64,000 bases of DNA from Frankiaceae bacterium (GTDB lineage: Bacteria > Actinomycetota > Actinomycetes > Mycobacteriales > SCTD01). A model generated the notes under the pieces. It saw only the letters and a list, made by a program, of their open reading frames with translations, did not search any database and had not been told where the DNA came from. Location: contig JAENVS010000011.1 of NCBI GenBank assembly GCA_016650445.1, positions 225,304 through 289,303 of the forward strand. Reading direction: 5' to 3'. Below are positions 28,051 to 37,283 of this stretch, piece by piece. Within the stretch, counting starts at the first letter, position 1. Every line of letters starts with the position of its first letter. A program made the translations under genes and the position numbers.

Positions 28051-29254
28051 CCCGGCGAAGGTAGAAGCCGGCAGCAACCGCCGCGAGAGCACTGACGACA
28101 CCGCCGATGAGCAGGCTCGACCGTGGGCCCAGGACCTCCGCGACCGCCCCGATCAGCGGCGCACCGAACGGCGTGCCACCCAGGAACACCAGCACGTAGA
28201 GCGACATCACCCGACCCCGCATGTGTGGCGCCGAGGCCAGCTGGATCGTCGCGTTCGCCGCCGTCGTGAAGGTCAGCACCGCTGCCCCGGTGGGCACGAG
28301 CAGAAGAGCCATCACCGTGTACGTCGGGGCCAGTCCGGTCAGCACCTCGCAGATGCCGAAGGCCAGCGCTGAGCCGAACAGGATGCGCGCACTCGGTGGC
28401 GTCGACCGACGCGCACTTGCCAGGGCACCCAGCAGTGAGCCCGTCGCGAGCATGGCCGAGAGTGCGCCGTACGAGCCGGCACCGAGGTGGAACGTCTGCT
28501 TGGCGATGAGAGCCAGGGTGATCTGGAAGTTGAGCCCGAAGGTGCCGATGACGGCGATCAGGGCTATCGGCACGTAGAGCTGAGGGTCCGAACGGACGTA
28601 GGACAGGCCCGCACGGAGCTGGCCCTTGGCGCGGGCAACGCGACGCGCGTCGAACAGCTCGGTACGTCGGATGGCGACCAGACCGACGACGACCGCGACG
28701 TAGCTGGCCGCGTTGGCCAGGAAGACGGGTCCGGTGCCGACGCTGCTGATCGCGACGCCCGCCACCGCCGGGCCGAGGATGCGCGAGACGTTGAAGGTCG
28801 CACTGTTGAGGCTGACGGCGTTGGGCAGGTCGTCCGGACCCACCATCTCCACGACAAACGCCTGACGCACAGGGGTGTCGATGACGCTCGCCAGCCCGAG
28901 CAGGAACGCGAGTGCGTAGACCTGCCAGAGCTGAACGACGCCCGCGACGTCGAGGATGCCGAGCACGAGCGCCAGCACTCCCATGGCGACCTGTGCCCCG
29001 ATCAGCAGGGCCCGCTTGTCGTAGCGGTCGGCGAGCACACCGCCGTACAGCCCGAACAGCAGCATGGGAAGGAACTGCAGTCCGGTGGTGATGCCTAGTG
29101 CGACACCGGAGTTGTGGGACAGCTCGAGGACGAGCCAGTCCTGGGCCACGCGCTGGGCCCATGTGCCCGAGAGCGAGATGACCTGACCGCCGGCGAAGAG
29201 CCGGTAGTTGCGGACCCGCAGGGAGCGGAACGTCACGGTGAGTGCCGGGCTCAC
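27965..29254 (-). CDS. MFS transporter under MarR control
   Basis: 429 residues, about 12 helices. The N-terminus FRSLRVRNYRLFAGGQVISLSGTW and the loop GGVLADRYDKRALLIG mark an MFS_3 exporter, and TPVRQAFVVEMVGPDDLPNAVSLN is the conserved PVR/QAF loop. GTG 29254 overlaps the marR stop as GTGA, so both are translated from one message. The pair looks like a drug-efflux unit with its own repressor. The C-terminal ~29 codons run antisense into the DUF6328 gene. Confidence 0.9.
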   Translation of the reverse strand: MSPALTVTFRSLRVRNYRLFAGGQVISLSGTWAQRVAQDWLVLELSHNSGVALGITTGLQFLPMLLFGLYGGVLADRYDKRALLIGAQVAMGVLALVLGILDVAGVVQLWQVYALAFLLGLASVIDTPVRQAFVVEMVGPDDLPNAVSLNSATFNVSRILGPAVAGVAISSVGTGPVFLANAASYVAVVVGLVAIRRTELFDARRVARAKGQLRAGLSYVRSDPQLYVPIALIAVIGTFGLNFQITLALIAKQTFHLGAGSYGALSAMLATGSLLGALASARRSTPPSARILFGSALAFGICEVLTGLAPTYTVMALLLVPTGAAVLTFTTAANATIQLASAPHMRGRVMSLYVLVFLGGTPFGAPLIGAVAEVLGPRSSLLIGGVVSALAAVAAGFYLRRVTVSVPAADQPCAPTRIAGGAAVGRTTA

Positions 29255-29679
29255 GAGCTCGCCAGCCGGTCGAGGATGCCGGCGGCGCGCTGGAGCACCT
29301 CGAACTCCTCGGCGTCGAGGTCCTGGAGGCGCTGCGCGAGCCACACGTCGCGCCGGCGTCGATCCTCCTTGAGCAGGGCGATGCCGTCGGGGCTGACGGC
29401 GAGCTGGACCTGCCGCCCGTCCGTGGGGTGCGCCGTCCGCACCACGAGACCGGCGGCCTCGAGGACGCCCAGCAGTCGGGTCATCGACGGCGGCGAGATC
29501 TTCTCGTGCGCCGCGAGCTCGCCAGGGCTGAGCGCACCGTGACGATCGAGCGTCGCCAGCGCGGCGAGCTGCGACAGCGTGAGCATCGTGTCGGCCCGCT
29601 GGGCCCGCATCCGGCGGGCCAGCCGCATCACCGACAGGCGCAGGGTGCTCGCGAGAGCGGTCTGCGTCGCGGAAGGCAT
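29251..29679 (-). CDS. MarR family transcriptional regulator
   Basis: 142 residues. The winged helix-turn-helix is visible as LTLSQLAALATLDRHGALSPGELAAHEKISPPSMTRLLGVLEAAGLV followed by the wing (RTAHPTDGRQVQLAVSPDG). Dimerising helices lie at both ends. It probably represses itself and the coupled MFS gene and is released by a small aromatic or drug ligand. An inverted repeat that could be its operator begins directly upstream of the ATG. Confidence 0.93.
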   Translation of the reverse strand: MPSATQTALASTLRLSVMRLARRMRAQRADTMLTLSQLAALATLDRHGALSPGELAAHEKISPPSMTRLLGVLEAAGLVVRTAHPTDGRQVQLAVSPDGIALLKEDRRRRDVWLAQRLQDLDAEEFEVLQRAAGILDRLASS

Positions 29680-29681
29680 AT

Positions 29682-29711
29682 CGTTAGCCTAACTCATTAT
29701 CTCTGCTAACG
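29682..29711. promoter_or_regulatory. inverted repeat CGTTAGC-N16-GCTAACG, likely MarR operator
   Basis: Perfect 7-base arms flank an AT-richer centre (CTAACTCATTATCTCT), which stands out in this GC-rich sequence. It starts 2 bases upstream of the marR ATG, so it covers the leader and probably the -10 region. Position and symmetry fit autoregulation. Confidence 0.65.
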
Positions 29712-29728
29712 AAACCGCTCCTGTTCCT

Positions 29729-29773
29729 GCGTCAGAAGACGGGTGCGGGTCCGCCGCGTGCGCCTTCTGACGC
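29729..29773. repeat. perfect 10-base inverted repeat between marR and DUF2530 gene
   Basis: GCGTCAGAAG and CTTCTGACGC are separated by 25 GC-rich bases. The site lies in the divergent promoter region of marR (minus) and the DUF2530 gene (plus). It could be a second regulator site or an RNA hairpin; no T-run follows on either strand. Confidence 0.55.
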
Positions 29774-29820
29774 GGTCGGGTTGGCGGATGCGCGGTTGAG
29801 GGGGCGGATAGCCTCGACGC

Positions 29821-30072
29821 ATGTCCCGCGAGCGCCGACCCGATCCGCCGCCGCTCGAGACCAATGACGTCGCCATCGTCGCGGGCGGCACAGTCGTCTG
29901 GGCGGTCGCGTGCGTGGCGCTGGTCGTCGCGCGGCTGGCCGGGGCCGACGTACGCACCTGGTGGATCGCCATGTGCGCGTCGGGCGCGGCACTCGGAGTG
30001 GTCGGGGTCCGCTATTGCGCACGTCGTCGCGATGCGATCGCCCGGGACGCGGGGGCCGCCAGCCCCGGTTGA
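29821..30072 (+). CDS. DUF2530 family small membrane protein
   Basis: 83 residues. The motif Pro-Pro-Pro-Leu-x-Thr-Asn-Asp followed by a first helix (VAIVAGGTVVWAVACVALVV) and a second (WWIAMCASGAALGVVGVRYC), ending in a basic tail, matches DUF2530, a two-helix actinobacterial family without known function. It commonly sits beside a MarR-MFS pair, as here. ATG 29821. Confidence 0.85.
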   Translation: MSRERRPDPPPLETNDVAIVAGGTVVWAVACVALVVARLAGADVRTWWIAMCASGAALGVVGVRYCARRRDAIARDAGAASPG

Positions 30073-30123
30073 GTGCCAGGCAGCCGCATGCGACGCTGCC
30101 AGGGACTACTGCCGGAGGTTGCC

Positions 30124-32076
30124 GTGCCCGAGCTCACCCCTGTCCAGAGCGAGGTCCTGCGGGCGCTCGTCGACACCGCCGTTCCGGCGCTCGACGTCCC
30201 GGACGACCCGCACGGGTTCTGGTCGACGCCGGGCAGTGCGGTCGGGGCGCACGACTTCGTCGAGCTCTTCCTGGGGACTGTGCTGACCGAGGCCAACTTC
30301 CTGGGCATCCAGCAGCTGCTCGACGGGATGGCACTGCTCGGCATGCAGCACCAGAAGCGGGCGGCCCGCGAGGCGATCCTGGCGAGCGCGTCGGCCCTGG
30401 CGCCCGAGGCGCTCGTCGCCGTGCAGACCCTGCGGGGCGCGGCCTGCTTGTTCGCCAACGCGATCCCGGACGCGTCGGGCAGGAACCCGTTCTGGGCGCA
30501 GTACGGCTATCCGGGGCCGCAGCTGACGCCGCCGACGGACGAGCCGCACATCACGCCGTACGTGCCCACGGACGGCGAGGTGCTCGAGACCGACGTCGTG
30601 ATCATCGGCTCCGGCGCCGGCGGCGGCACTATCGCGGGTGTCGTCTCGGCCGCGGGCAAGGGCGTCGTCGTGCTCGAAGTCGGTGGGGCCTCGAGCGAGC
30701 GCGACTACGACCAGCTCGAGCTCACCGCCGGCATGGCCATGATGTACAAGAACGGCGTCGCCCTGACGGCCGACAGCAACGTCGGACTGCTCGCGGGGCA
30801 GACCCTCGGTGGCGGCACGACGATCAACTGGCAGAACTGCGTGCGGCCGGCGCCCGCCGTACTGAACGAGTGGGCCGGCGAGCACGGGCTTACCGACGTC
30901 GCGACGGACTTCGAGCGGCACATCGACGCGGTGTGGACGCGCATGGGCGCAAATGAGGAGTGCTCGCACCTCAACGGGGCGCATCAGCGCATGGTCGAGG
31001 GGGCCAAGGCGCTCGGCTGGTCGTGGGAGACCGCCGCGCTGAACGTCGACCCCGCCAAGCACAACCCGGACCTCGCCGGCTTCACGCAGTTCGGTGACGT
31101 GACGGGCGCGAAGAACGGGACGCTGACGACGTACCTACGGGACGCGTACAACGCGGGCGCGCGCATGCTGTGCCACACGAAGGCACTGCGGGTGCTGCAC
31201 GAGGGCGGCCGGGCAACCGGTGTCGAGGCGGTCTACACCGACCCCGCGACGCAGACGACCAGGACCGTCACCGTCCACGCAAAGCACGTCGTCGTCGCCG
31301 GCGGCGCTTTGGAGACGCCGGCCGTGCTGCTGCGGTCCGGGATCGGCGGGCCGGCTGCCGGCAAGCACCTGCGACTGCACCCGTCGAGCGGCATGTTCGG
31401 GGTGTACGAGGAGGACCAGCGCGCGTGGTGGGGGCCGCCGCAGGCCGCCGTGATGGACCAGTTCCGCGACCTCGGCGACGGCTACGGGCTGCTCGTCGAG
31501 GGCTCCCACTACTACCCCGGGGTGTTCGCCTTCCAGCTCGCGCTGACGAACGGCAAGGCGCACAAGGAGCTGATGAGCAAGTTCGCGCGGATGTGCGACC
31601 TGCTGTTCATCACGCGCGACCACGGCGGCGGCGAGGTCACGCTCGACGAGCAGGGCGAGGCCCTGCACCACTACTCGCTCGACGACCCGCGCGATCAGGA
31701 GCAGGTCCGCACGGGGTTGCGGGTGCTGGCCGAGCTGCACCTCGCGGCAGGTGCCCAGGAGCTGTGGCTGAACACGCCCTTCGCGCCGGGGTTCATGCGT
31801 GGCGGCGACCTCGAGGCCTGGCTGGCGACGCTCTACGCGATGCCGTTCGGCGCCGGGGGGATCGCGCTGGGCAGCGCGCACCAGATGGGATCGGCGCGGA
31901 TGGGGACCGACCCGGCGACCTCCGTCGCCGACCCGACCGGCGAGCTGCACGACGTGAAGAGCGTGTGGATCGGCGACACCAGCGCCTTCCCCACGCCGTC
32001 CGGCGCCAACCCGATGCTGACCTGCATGGCCCTCGCGCACCGCACGGCCGAGCACATCCTGAGGAGCACCCCGTGA
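30124..32076 (+). CDS. GMC-family FAD oxidoreductase, long-chain alcohol oxidase-like
   Basis: 650 residues from GTG 30124, with GGAGG 6 bases upstream. An N-terminal helical region (about 1-110) precedes the FAD-binding Rossmann motif DVVIIGSGAGGG (about 157-168) and the GMC signature LGGGTTINWQN. The C-terminal catalytic part has SAHQMGSARMG and SGANPMLTCMALAHR, supplying the active-site His and flavin contacts. The extra N-terminal region and overall length resemble fatty-alcohol oxidases more than choline dehydrogenases. It is coupled to an aldehyde dehydrogenase by a GTGA overlap, so the pair plausibly oxidises an alcohol to an acid through the aldehyde (inference). Confidence 0.88.
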   Translation: MPELTPVQSEVLRALVDTAVPALDVPDDPHGFWSTPGSAVGAHDFVELFLGTVLTEANFLGIQQLLDGMALLGMQHQKRAAREAILASASALAPEALVAVQTLRGAACLFANAIPDASGRNPFWAQYGYPGPQLTPPTDEPHITPYVPTDGEVLETDVVIIGSGAGGGTIAGVVSAAGKGVVVLEVGGASSERDYDQLELTAGMAMMYKNGVALTADSNVGLLAGQTLGGGTTINWQNCVRPAPAVLNEWAGEHGLTDVATDFERHIDAVWTRMGANEECSHLNGAHQRMVEGAKALGWSWETAALNVDPAKHNPDLAGFTQFGDVTGAKNGTLTTYLRDAYNAGARMLCHTKALRVLHEGGRATGVEAVYTDPATQTTRTVTVHAKHVVVAGGALETPAVLLRSGIGGPAAGKHLRLHPSSGMFGVYEEDQRAWWGPPQAAVMDQFRDLGDGYGLLVEGSHYYPGVFAFQLALTNGKAHKELMSKFARMCDLLFITRDHGGGEVTLDEQGEALHHYSLDDPRDQEQVRTGLRVLAELHLAAGAQELWLNTPFAPGFMRGGDLEAWLATLYAMPFGAGGIALGSAHQMGSARMGTDPATSVADPTGELHDVKSVWIGDTSAFPTPSGANPMLTCMALAHRTAEHILRSTP

Positions 32077-33503
32077 CGAGCACCCGCGACCGGATCTACG
32101 TCGACGGCGGGTGGGTCGCCTCCACCGGCACGGGGACGCTGCCTGTCACGAACCCCTTCACCGAGGAGGTCATCGGCACGGTCCCAGAGGGGACGGCTGA
32201 GGACGTCGACCGCGCGGCGCAGGCAGCGGGACGTGGCTTCGAGGAGTGGTCGCAGACCTCGCTGTCGGACCGCGTGAAGGCGTGCACCCACATCGCGGAG
32301 GGCCTGCAAGCCCGGCAGCAGGAGATCGCGCTGTCAGCAGCCACCGAGATGGGTGCGCCGTGGCAGATCGCCGTGATGGTGCAGGCCGGGCTGCCGCTCA
32401 TCTCTTTCGCGTCGATGGAGGACCTCGTCCACGACGTCGAGTGGGAGCGGCAGTCAGGCAACTCGCTGGTCGTGCGTCAGCCGGTCGGTGTGGTCGGCGC
32501 CATCACGCCGTGGAACTACCCACTGCACCAGATCGCCGCGAAGGTCGCGCCCGCGCTCGTCGCCGGCTGCTCGGTCGTCGTCAAGCCGTCGGAGCTGGTT
32601 CCCGGCGTCGCGTACATCCTGGCCGAGGTCATCGACTCCGTCGGTCTTCCACCGGGCGTCTTCAACCTGGTGCCGGGCGTCGGACCGGTCGTCGGTGAGG
32701 CCATCGCGTCGCACCCCCTCGTCGACATGGTGTCCTTCACCGGATCGACGCGCGCCGGTCGCAGAGTGGCAGAGCTTGCCGCGGCCGGACCGAAGCGCAC
32801 GTCGCTGGAGCTCGGCGGCAAGTCGGCGTCGATCCTGCTCGACGACCTGTCGGGCGAGACGCTGGCCAACGCGATCGTCGGGTCGCTGACGGGCTGCCTG
32901 ATCAACTCGGGTCAGACGTGCTCGGCGCTGACGAGGCTGCTGGTGCCGAGGGCTGTGCTGGACGAGGTGGTCGGCAACCTCGAGGTGTTCGCGCAGTTCG
33001 CGACGATGGGCGATCCGCTCGACCCGGCGACCCAGCAGGGCCCGCTGGTGTCGAAGCTCCAGCAGGAGCGCGTGCGCGGTTACATCACGGCCGCCATCGC
33101 CGAGGGAGCGACCCTGGTCGCGGGCGGTCCGGAGCAGCCGGACCACCTGCCACGCGGCTTCTTCGTCACGCCGACGGTCCTCGTCGCGAGCGCCGGGTCG
33201 GTCATCGAGCAGGAAGAGGTCTTCGGACCCGTCCTCACCGTCGTGCCGTACGACGGCGGCGACGAGGCGGCGATTCGGATCGCCAACGGGACGCCGTACG
33301 GGCTGTCAGGTGCGGTCTGGGGTGCCGACCGCGACCGCGCACTGCAGGTCGCCCGTCGGCTACGCACCGGGCAGGTCGGCGTGAACGGCGGGGCCTTCAA
33401 CCCGACGGCGCCGTTCGGCGGGTTCGGTCAGTCCGGCTACGGCCGCGAGCTGGGCCCGCTCGGCATCGAGGAGTTCACGGCGATCACGTCGATCCAGCTG
33501 TGA
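32073..33503 (+). CDS. NAD(P)-dependent aldehyde dehydrogenase
   Basis: 476 residues of the ALDH superfamily. The cofactor strand PWNYPLHQIAAKVAPAL (N of the oxyanion hole), VSFTGSTRAGRR, the general-base Glu in LELGGKSA, and the catalytic Cys in NSGQTCSALTR are all present. EEVFGPVLTVVPYD and the end FGGFGQSGYGRELG are canonical. GTG 32073 overlaps the GMC oxidase stop. The likely substrate is the aldehyde made by that oxidase. The 3' end overlaps the convergent SpoIIE gene by 20 bases. Confidence 0.94.
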   Translation: MTSTRDRIYVDGGWVASTGTGTLPVTNPFTEEVIGTVPEGTAEDVDRAAQAAGRGFEEWSQTSLSDRVKACTHIAEGLQARQQEIALSAATEMGAPWQIAVMVQAGLPLISFASMEDLVHDVEWERQSGNSLVVRQPVGVVGAITPWNYPLHQIAAKVAPALVAGCSVVVKPSELVPGVAYILAEVIDSVGLPPGVFNLVPGVGPVVGEAIASHPLVDMVSFTGSTRAGRRVAELAAAGPKRTSLELGGKSASILLDDLSGETLANAIVGSLTGCLINSGQTCSALTRLLVPRAVLDEVVGNLEVFAQFATMGDPLDPATQQGPLVSKLQQERVRGYITAAIAEGATLVAGGPEQPDHLPRGFFVTPTVLVASAGSVIEQEEVFGPVLTVVPYDGGDEAAIRIANGTPYGLSGAVWGADRDRALQVARRLRTGQVGVNGGAFNPTAPFGGFGQSGYGRELGPLGIEEFTAITSIQL

Positions 33504-35361
33504 CCCGCGGCTGAACGACCAGCAGCGCGACGTCGTCCTCCTGCGGTCCGGGCAGCATGCCGCGCAGGACACGGTCGCACACGGCGTCCGCTCCCCCCGC
33601 CAGGCCCGACACGACGTCGACGAGTCTCTGTACGCCGACATCGAGGTCTTCGCCTCGTCGCTCCACGAGTCCGTCGGTGTAGAGCAGCAGGGTGCTGTGG
33701 TCAGGTAGCGCGGCCTTGTGATCGTGCCGGGGGGTGTAGCCGTCCAGACCGAGCAGCAGGTCCTCCTCGGCGACGAGGGCATGCACTGAGCCATCGGCCA
33801 ACCGGAGCAGCGGTGGGACGTGTCCCGCACTCGACCACAGCATCCGCCGGCCACCCGCCATGTCTTGGGGCTCGAGCCGCACGACGACCGCCGTGGCCAG
33901 GGCGTCGAGCCCGAGGGCGAGGGCGGCCCGGTCCAGTCGGCTGAGGAGCACGGCGGGCGGGTCGTCGCTGTCGAAGGCGAGGCCGCGCAGCAGGTTGCGC
34001 AGCTGCGCCATCGCCGCGGCCGCGTTGCGATCGTGCCCCGCGACATCGCCGACGGCGAGGACCGTCGCCCCGCTGCTGCACTCGAAGGCGTCGAACCAGT
34101 CGCCGCCCACGTGCGCCTCGTGAACGGCCGGCAGGTAGCGACAACCGATGTCGAGGTCCCGGCGCGTCGCGGGCTGCGTGAGCAGGCTCCGCTGCAGCGC
34201 TTCCGAGAGGCGTTGCCCCCGGACGGCGGTCTCCTCACGTCCTTTCGTCAACCGGATGCGCTCCAGCGCCTGCGCGCACTGCGCGGCGAAGGCATCGAGA
34301 ACCGTGAGGTCGTCGTCGGAGAAGTCCCGCTCCTCTGCCCACGACGCGGCGAGCGAGCCGAGCAGCCTGTTCCCCACCCACAACGGCGTGAAGACCCATG
34401 CGTGCCGATGGGAGGAGTCGTAGAGCGGGCCCATCGCCGGCGTGAACGCGAGCCCCGCCGCCCGCGTAGGCAGCACAAGACGCTTCCCCGTGCGTGCGAC
34501 GTACGCCGCCGGCAACGGGTCGTCGAGGGGCAGCTCGCGGTAGGCGCTCTGGACCTGCGGGCCCAGCCGATCGCTCACCGCGGCGGCGAAGCGGTCGTCG
34601 TCGCGCACCACGACCGCGCCGCCATCGGCACCGAGCACCGGCAGCCCTCGGTTGACGACGATCTCCGTCAGGTCCTCGATCTCCTCGGCGCGGAGCAGCT
34701 CGAGAGCGACGGACGCCAGTCGCTGCAGCCGCTGCTCGACCCGCCGCTCCGACTCACGCACGGCCTGGAGGTCATCGCGGGCGGCCCGCTCCGCGTCGGA
34801 GGCCGCGAGCAAGGAGAGCTGGGCGGACGCGGAACGGGCGAACACCCCGAGCAGAGTCAGCTCCGCATGTGTCCAGGACCTGGTGCACACGTCGAACACG
34901 GTGAAGGCGCCGGCCACACTTCCGTCCGACGTGACGAGAGGCCAGGTGATCCACGAACGCACACCGCTGCCGTCCGCCTTTCGGCGGAGCTCGTCCCACT
35001 GCCCGTCCTCGACGACGAGCGGTGCCAGCGACTGGCTCATGTGCCGACGGACGCCCGCCTCGAGCTCCGTCGTCCACCGCTGTCCGCAACGCGCCCGACC
35101 GCCGGTCGACATCGTCAGCGTCTCGTCGTCCTGAACGAGGGTCATCATCGCCAAAGGCACGGACAGCAGACTCGCCGACAGTGCCGTCAGACCGTCCCAG
35201 AACTCCCGCGTCGCGTCGTCGAGGAGTCCTGTCGTGCGGAGCACCTCCAGGCGCGCGGTGCCCATGCCGGAGTGCAGTCGCTCACGCTGTCGGGGCATGG
35301 GGCGTCCGGGAGCCGACGCGTCCAGATCGACGATGCGCGGCGACACGGGCAACGAGGTCAT
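33484..35361 (-). CDS. GAF-domain SpoIIE/PP2C serine phosphatase
   Basis: About 625 residues. Two GAF-type sensor domains lie at roughly 40-180 (the first has the MMTLVQDDETLTMSTGG pattern seen in sensor GAFs) and 210-370. A C-terminal SpoIIE phosphatase (about 400-620) has metal-binding acidic residues in HVGGDWFDAF, LAVGDVAGHD, LLYTDGLVERR and EDDVALLVV. Such enzymes dephosphorylate STAS anti-anti-sigma factors to release alternative sigma factors. The start is ATG 35361; an internal ATG in the GMGTARLEVLR segment is possible. Two ANTAR genes and a STAS gene lie next to it. Confidence 0.9.
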   Translation of the reverse strand: MTSLPVSPRIVDLDASAPGRPMPRQRERLHSGMGTARLEVLRTTGLLDDATREFWDGLTALSASLLSVPLAMMTLVQDDETLTMSTGGRARCGQRWTTELEAGVRRHMSQSLAPLVVEDGQWDELRRKADGSGVRSWITWPLVTSDGSVAGAFTVFDVCTRSWTHAELTLLGVFARSASAQLSLLAASDAERAARDDLQAVRESERRVEQRLQRLASVALELLRAEEIEDLTEIVVNRGLPVLGADGGAVVVRDDDRFAAAVSDRLGPQVQSAYRELPLDDPLPAAYVARTGKRLVLPTRAAGLAFTPAMGPLYDSSHRHAWVFTPLWVGNRLLGSLAASWAEERDFSDDDLTVLDAFAAQCAQALERIRLTKGREETAVRGQRLSEALQRSLLTQPATRRDLDIGCRYLPAVHEAHVGGDWFDAFECSSGATVLAVGDVAGHDRNAAAAMAQLRNLLRGLAFDSDDPPAVLLSRLDRAALALGLDALATAVVVRLEPQDMAGGRRMLWSSAGHVPPLLRLADGSVHALVAEEDLLLGLDGYTPRHDHKAALPDHSTLLLYTDGLVERRGEDLDVGVQRLVDVVSGLAGGADAVCDRVLRGMLPGPQEDDVALLVVQPRVTAGST

Positions 35362-35477
35362 CGAGGCGGTCCTGGGACACAGGGCCCTGAGATTTGGGCG
35401 GACGCGGTGCGCGCGTCGGACGCGACCTCGCGGCGGCGATCCGATCCCCAATCCGGCTGCTGCTCAGCAGTGTGAGT

Positions 35478-36080
35478 CTACGCCGAATCGAGGCCGTTCG
35501 GGGGTGATGCGATCAGTGCGCGTGCGACCTCGAGCGTGCTCGTCCCGTCGAGGTCCGCCAGTCGAGCCAGCTCAAGGCGGGCCTCGTCGGGGAGCAGCCC
35601 CCTGTCCAGAAGCATGCCGATCGCCCGATCGATGACGGTCTGGTCGTCCAGCCACCCCGCGATGGCGGCCCGCTCCTCGGCCAGGTCGGGAGCTTCCAGA
35701 TGCGCGTCCACCGTGACCTGCCGCGCGGTCATGTCCAGCAGCGCCAGCAGCGAGGGCGCAGTGTCGGCGAAAGCGTGCGCTGCTCCGGCGTAGATGCGGA
35801 GCTCGGCTCCACCCTCCGATGCCGGCGCGGTGGGCGGTCGAGGGAGACGGACGGACAGGGACGCGAGAACGGGCTTGATGTGCCACCGGGGTCGGAGTGC
35901 GGACAGGGTCACCGGCGGCGCGAGACCGCGGATCACCAGGGAGACGCCGATGCACGTCGGGATCGCCAGCAGCGCGAGCTCGAGCAGACGCGCGAGCTCG
36001 ACCACCACGTCGCCGGGGCGGCCCGAGGCGGCGGCGAAGGCCCGCAGCTCGGCATCATGCGCTGACTCGTCGCGGTGCAC
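35478..36080 (-). CDS. ANTAR-domain protein with divergent N-terminal sensor
   Basis: 200 residues. The C-terminal helices (about 138-195), with DQTVIDRAIGMLLDRGLLPDEARLEL and a final EVARALI, fit an ANTAR antiterminator domain: the Ala-Ile-Gly-Met-Leu core is typical, but the following helix is diverged. The N-terminal 130 residues are a weak GAF-like or unknown sensor (LLALLAIPTCIGVSLVIRG). ANTAR proteins bind nascent RNA hairpins and prevent termination. GTG 36080 follows a GGGAG. Located between the SpoIIE gene and a second ANTAR gene. Confidence 0.72.
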   Translation of the reverse strand: MHRDESAHDAELRAFAAASGRPGDVVVELARLLELALLAIPTCIGVSLVIRGLAPPVTLSALRPRWHIKPVLASLSVRLPRPPTAPASEGGAELRIYAGAAHAFADTAPSLLALLDMTARQVTVDAHLEAPDLAEERAAIAGWLDDQTVIDRAIGMLLDRGLLPDEARLELARLADLDGTSTLEVARALIASPPNGLDSA

Positions 36081-36244
36081 CGGGCTCCCGCCCTTGCTGT
36101 GCCCGGATGTTGCGCCGCCAGGGGGTCGACCCGCAGGAGCGGGCGGGCCTCTTGATGCTGACCACGGTGTGCACCGGGCGACTTCCTGCCCGGCTGGTGA
36201 CGTGCCTTTCGCTCATATGGTACGCCTGGGCGCGACGGGCGCCG

Positions 36245-37000
36245 TCAGCCGTCGGGCAGCGCGTCGGTACCTGGGGAGGGTTGCGCGTGGCGCGCCCGAG
36301 CGCGGCCGATCGCCTCCGCCACGACCTCGTGTGCGACGTCGACCAGCTTCACGGAGCGGGACTGGCTCATCGTTCGCAGCGACTCGAACGCCTCATGGAC
36401 CGTTCCGCCGGATCGGCTCATGAGGACGCCGATCGCATGGTCGATCTCTGCGCGACTCGTCATCGCTTCTTGCAGCTGCCCGACCAGGCGCTCGGCCTGC
36501 GCCAGCATCTGCGCGTTGAAGACGCTCACGGCGGCGTGCGGGGCGAACAGCTCCCCCATGCGCACGGCGCTCTCCCCGAAGACGTCCTTGCCGTGGGCGT
36601 ACACGTTCAGCGCGCCGACGACGCGATCAGGCAACAGGAGCGGAAGAGACAGCGCGCTGTGCACTCCGAGCCGGCCGACGCGCGGGCCGAAGCGCGGCCA
36701 CTGCGGCTCGCCGCCGAGGTTGCCCGAGGTGAACGTGCGACGCTCGGCCACCGCGCTGACGCACGGCCCCTCCTGAAGCCCGTACTGCACATCGTCGACC
36801 CCACGGACGAAGTCGGCGGTAGCGACCACCGTCTGCGGGCGGTCCGACTCGAGCAACGTGAGTCCGGCACCGTCGGCACCAGGGATCGCCTGCACGGCGA
36901 ACTCCGCGACCCGCACCAGCGTGTCTTCCAGCGCCCGGTGGCTGCTGAGCAGCCCGGCCAGGCCGACCAGACTGGCCGCCAGTTCGTCCTCGTCGTCCAT
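36245..37000 (-). CDS. GAF-ANTAR antiterminator
   Basis: 251 residues. A GAF domain (about 20-165: ADGAGLTLLESDRPQTVVATAD, VQYGLQEGPCVSAVAE, SALSLPLLLPDRVVGALNVYA) is followed by a helical linker and an ANTAR domain (about 172-230: SRAEIDHAIGVLMSRSGGTVHEAFESLR). This is the classic actinobacterial layout in which a ligand or redox signal on the GAF domain dimerises the ANTAR domain to bind RNA. ATG 37000 is chosen for AAGGGTGG upstream; ATG 37021 is also in frame. Confidence 0.9.
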   Translation of the reverse strand: MDDEDELAASLVGLAGLLSSHRALEDTLVRVAEFAVQAIPGADGAGLTLLESDRPQTVVATADFVRGVDDVQYGLQEGPCVSAVAERRTFTSGNLGGEPQWPRFGPRVGRLGVHSALSLPLLLPDRVVGALNVYAHGKDVFGESAVRMGELFAPHAAVSVFNAQMLAQAERLVGQLQEAMTSRAEIDHAIGVLMSRSGGTVHEAFESLRTMSQSRSVKLVDVAHEVVAEAIGRARARHAQPSPGTDALPDG

Positions 37001-37283
37001 GTGGACGCCACCCTTCGCCACCAGCCGCAGGGGGCGAGTTCCTCGCTTCGGCTACCGCGTCCCCAACGGTAGTCCCGCATACGGCCGTCAGCAAGATCGT
37101 CTTGTGTCGTCTGACCGCGGCGCGGTGATCCAGACAGGTGATGCGGCAGCCGATCCTGATGCCGTAGCATTGGCCCCGCTGGGTCACAGCTGGCCGGACC
37201 TGACGCGCTGCGCGAGCCGCGTGTCGACGAGCAGATGCTCGATCACCGGTATATCGGGCGAAGGACTCGCTGCGAGCCGCCCC
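37001..37283. other. divergent intergenic region between GAF-ANTAR and STAS genes
   Basis: About 280 bases that must hold promoters in both directions. I see no convincing SigB-type boxes, tRNA, hairpin terminator or conserved RNA. The STAS reading frame remains open through part of it, so a longer STAS protein is possible. Confidence 0.4.
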
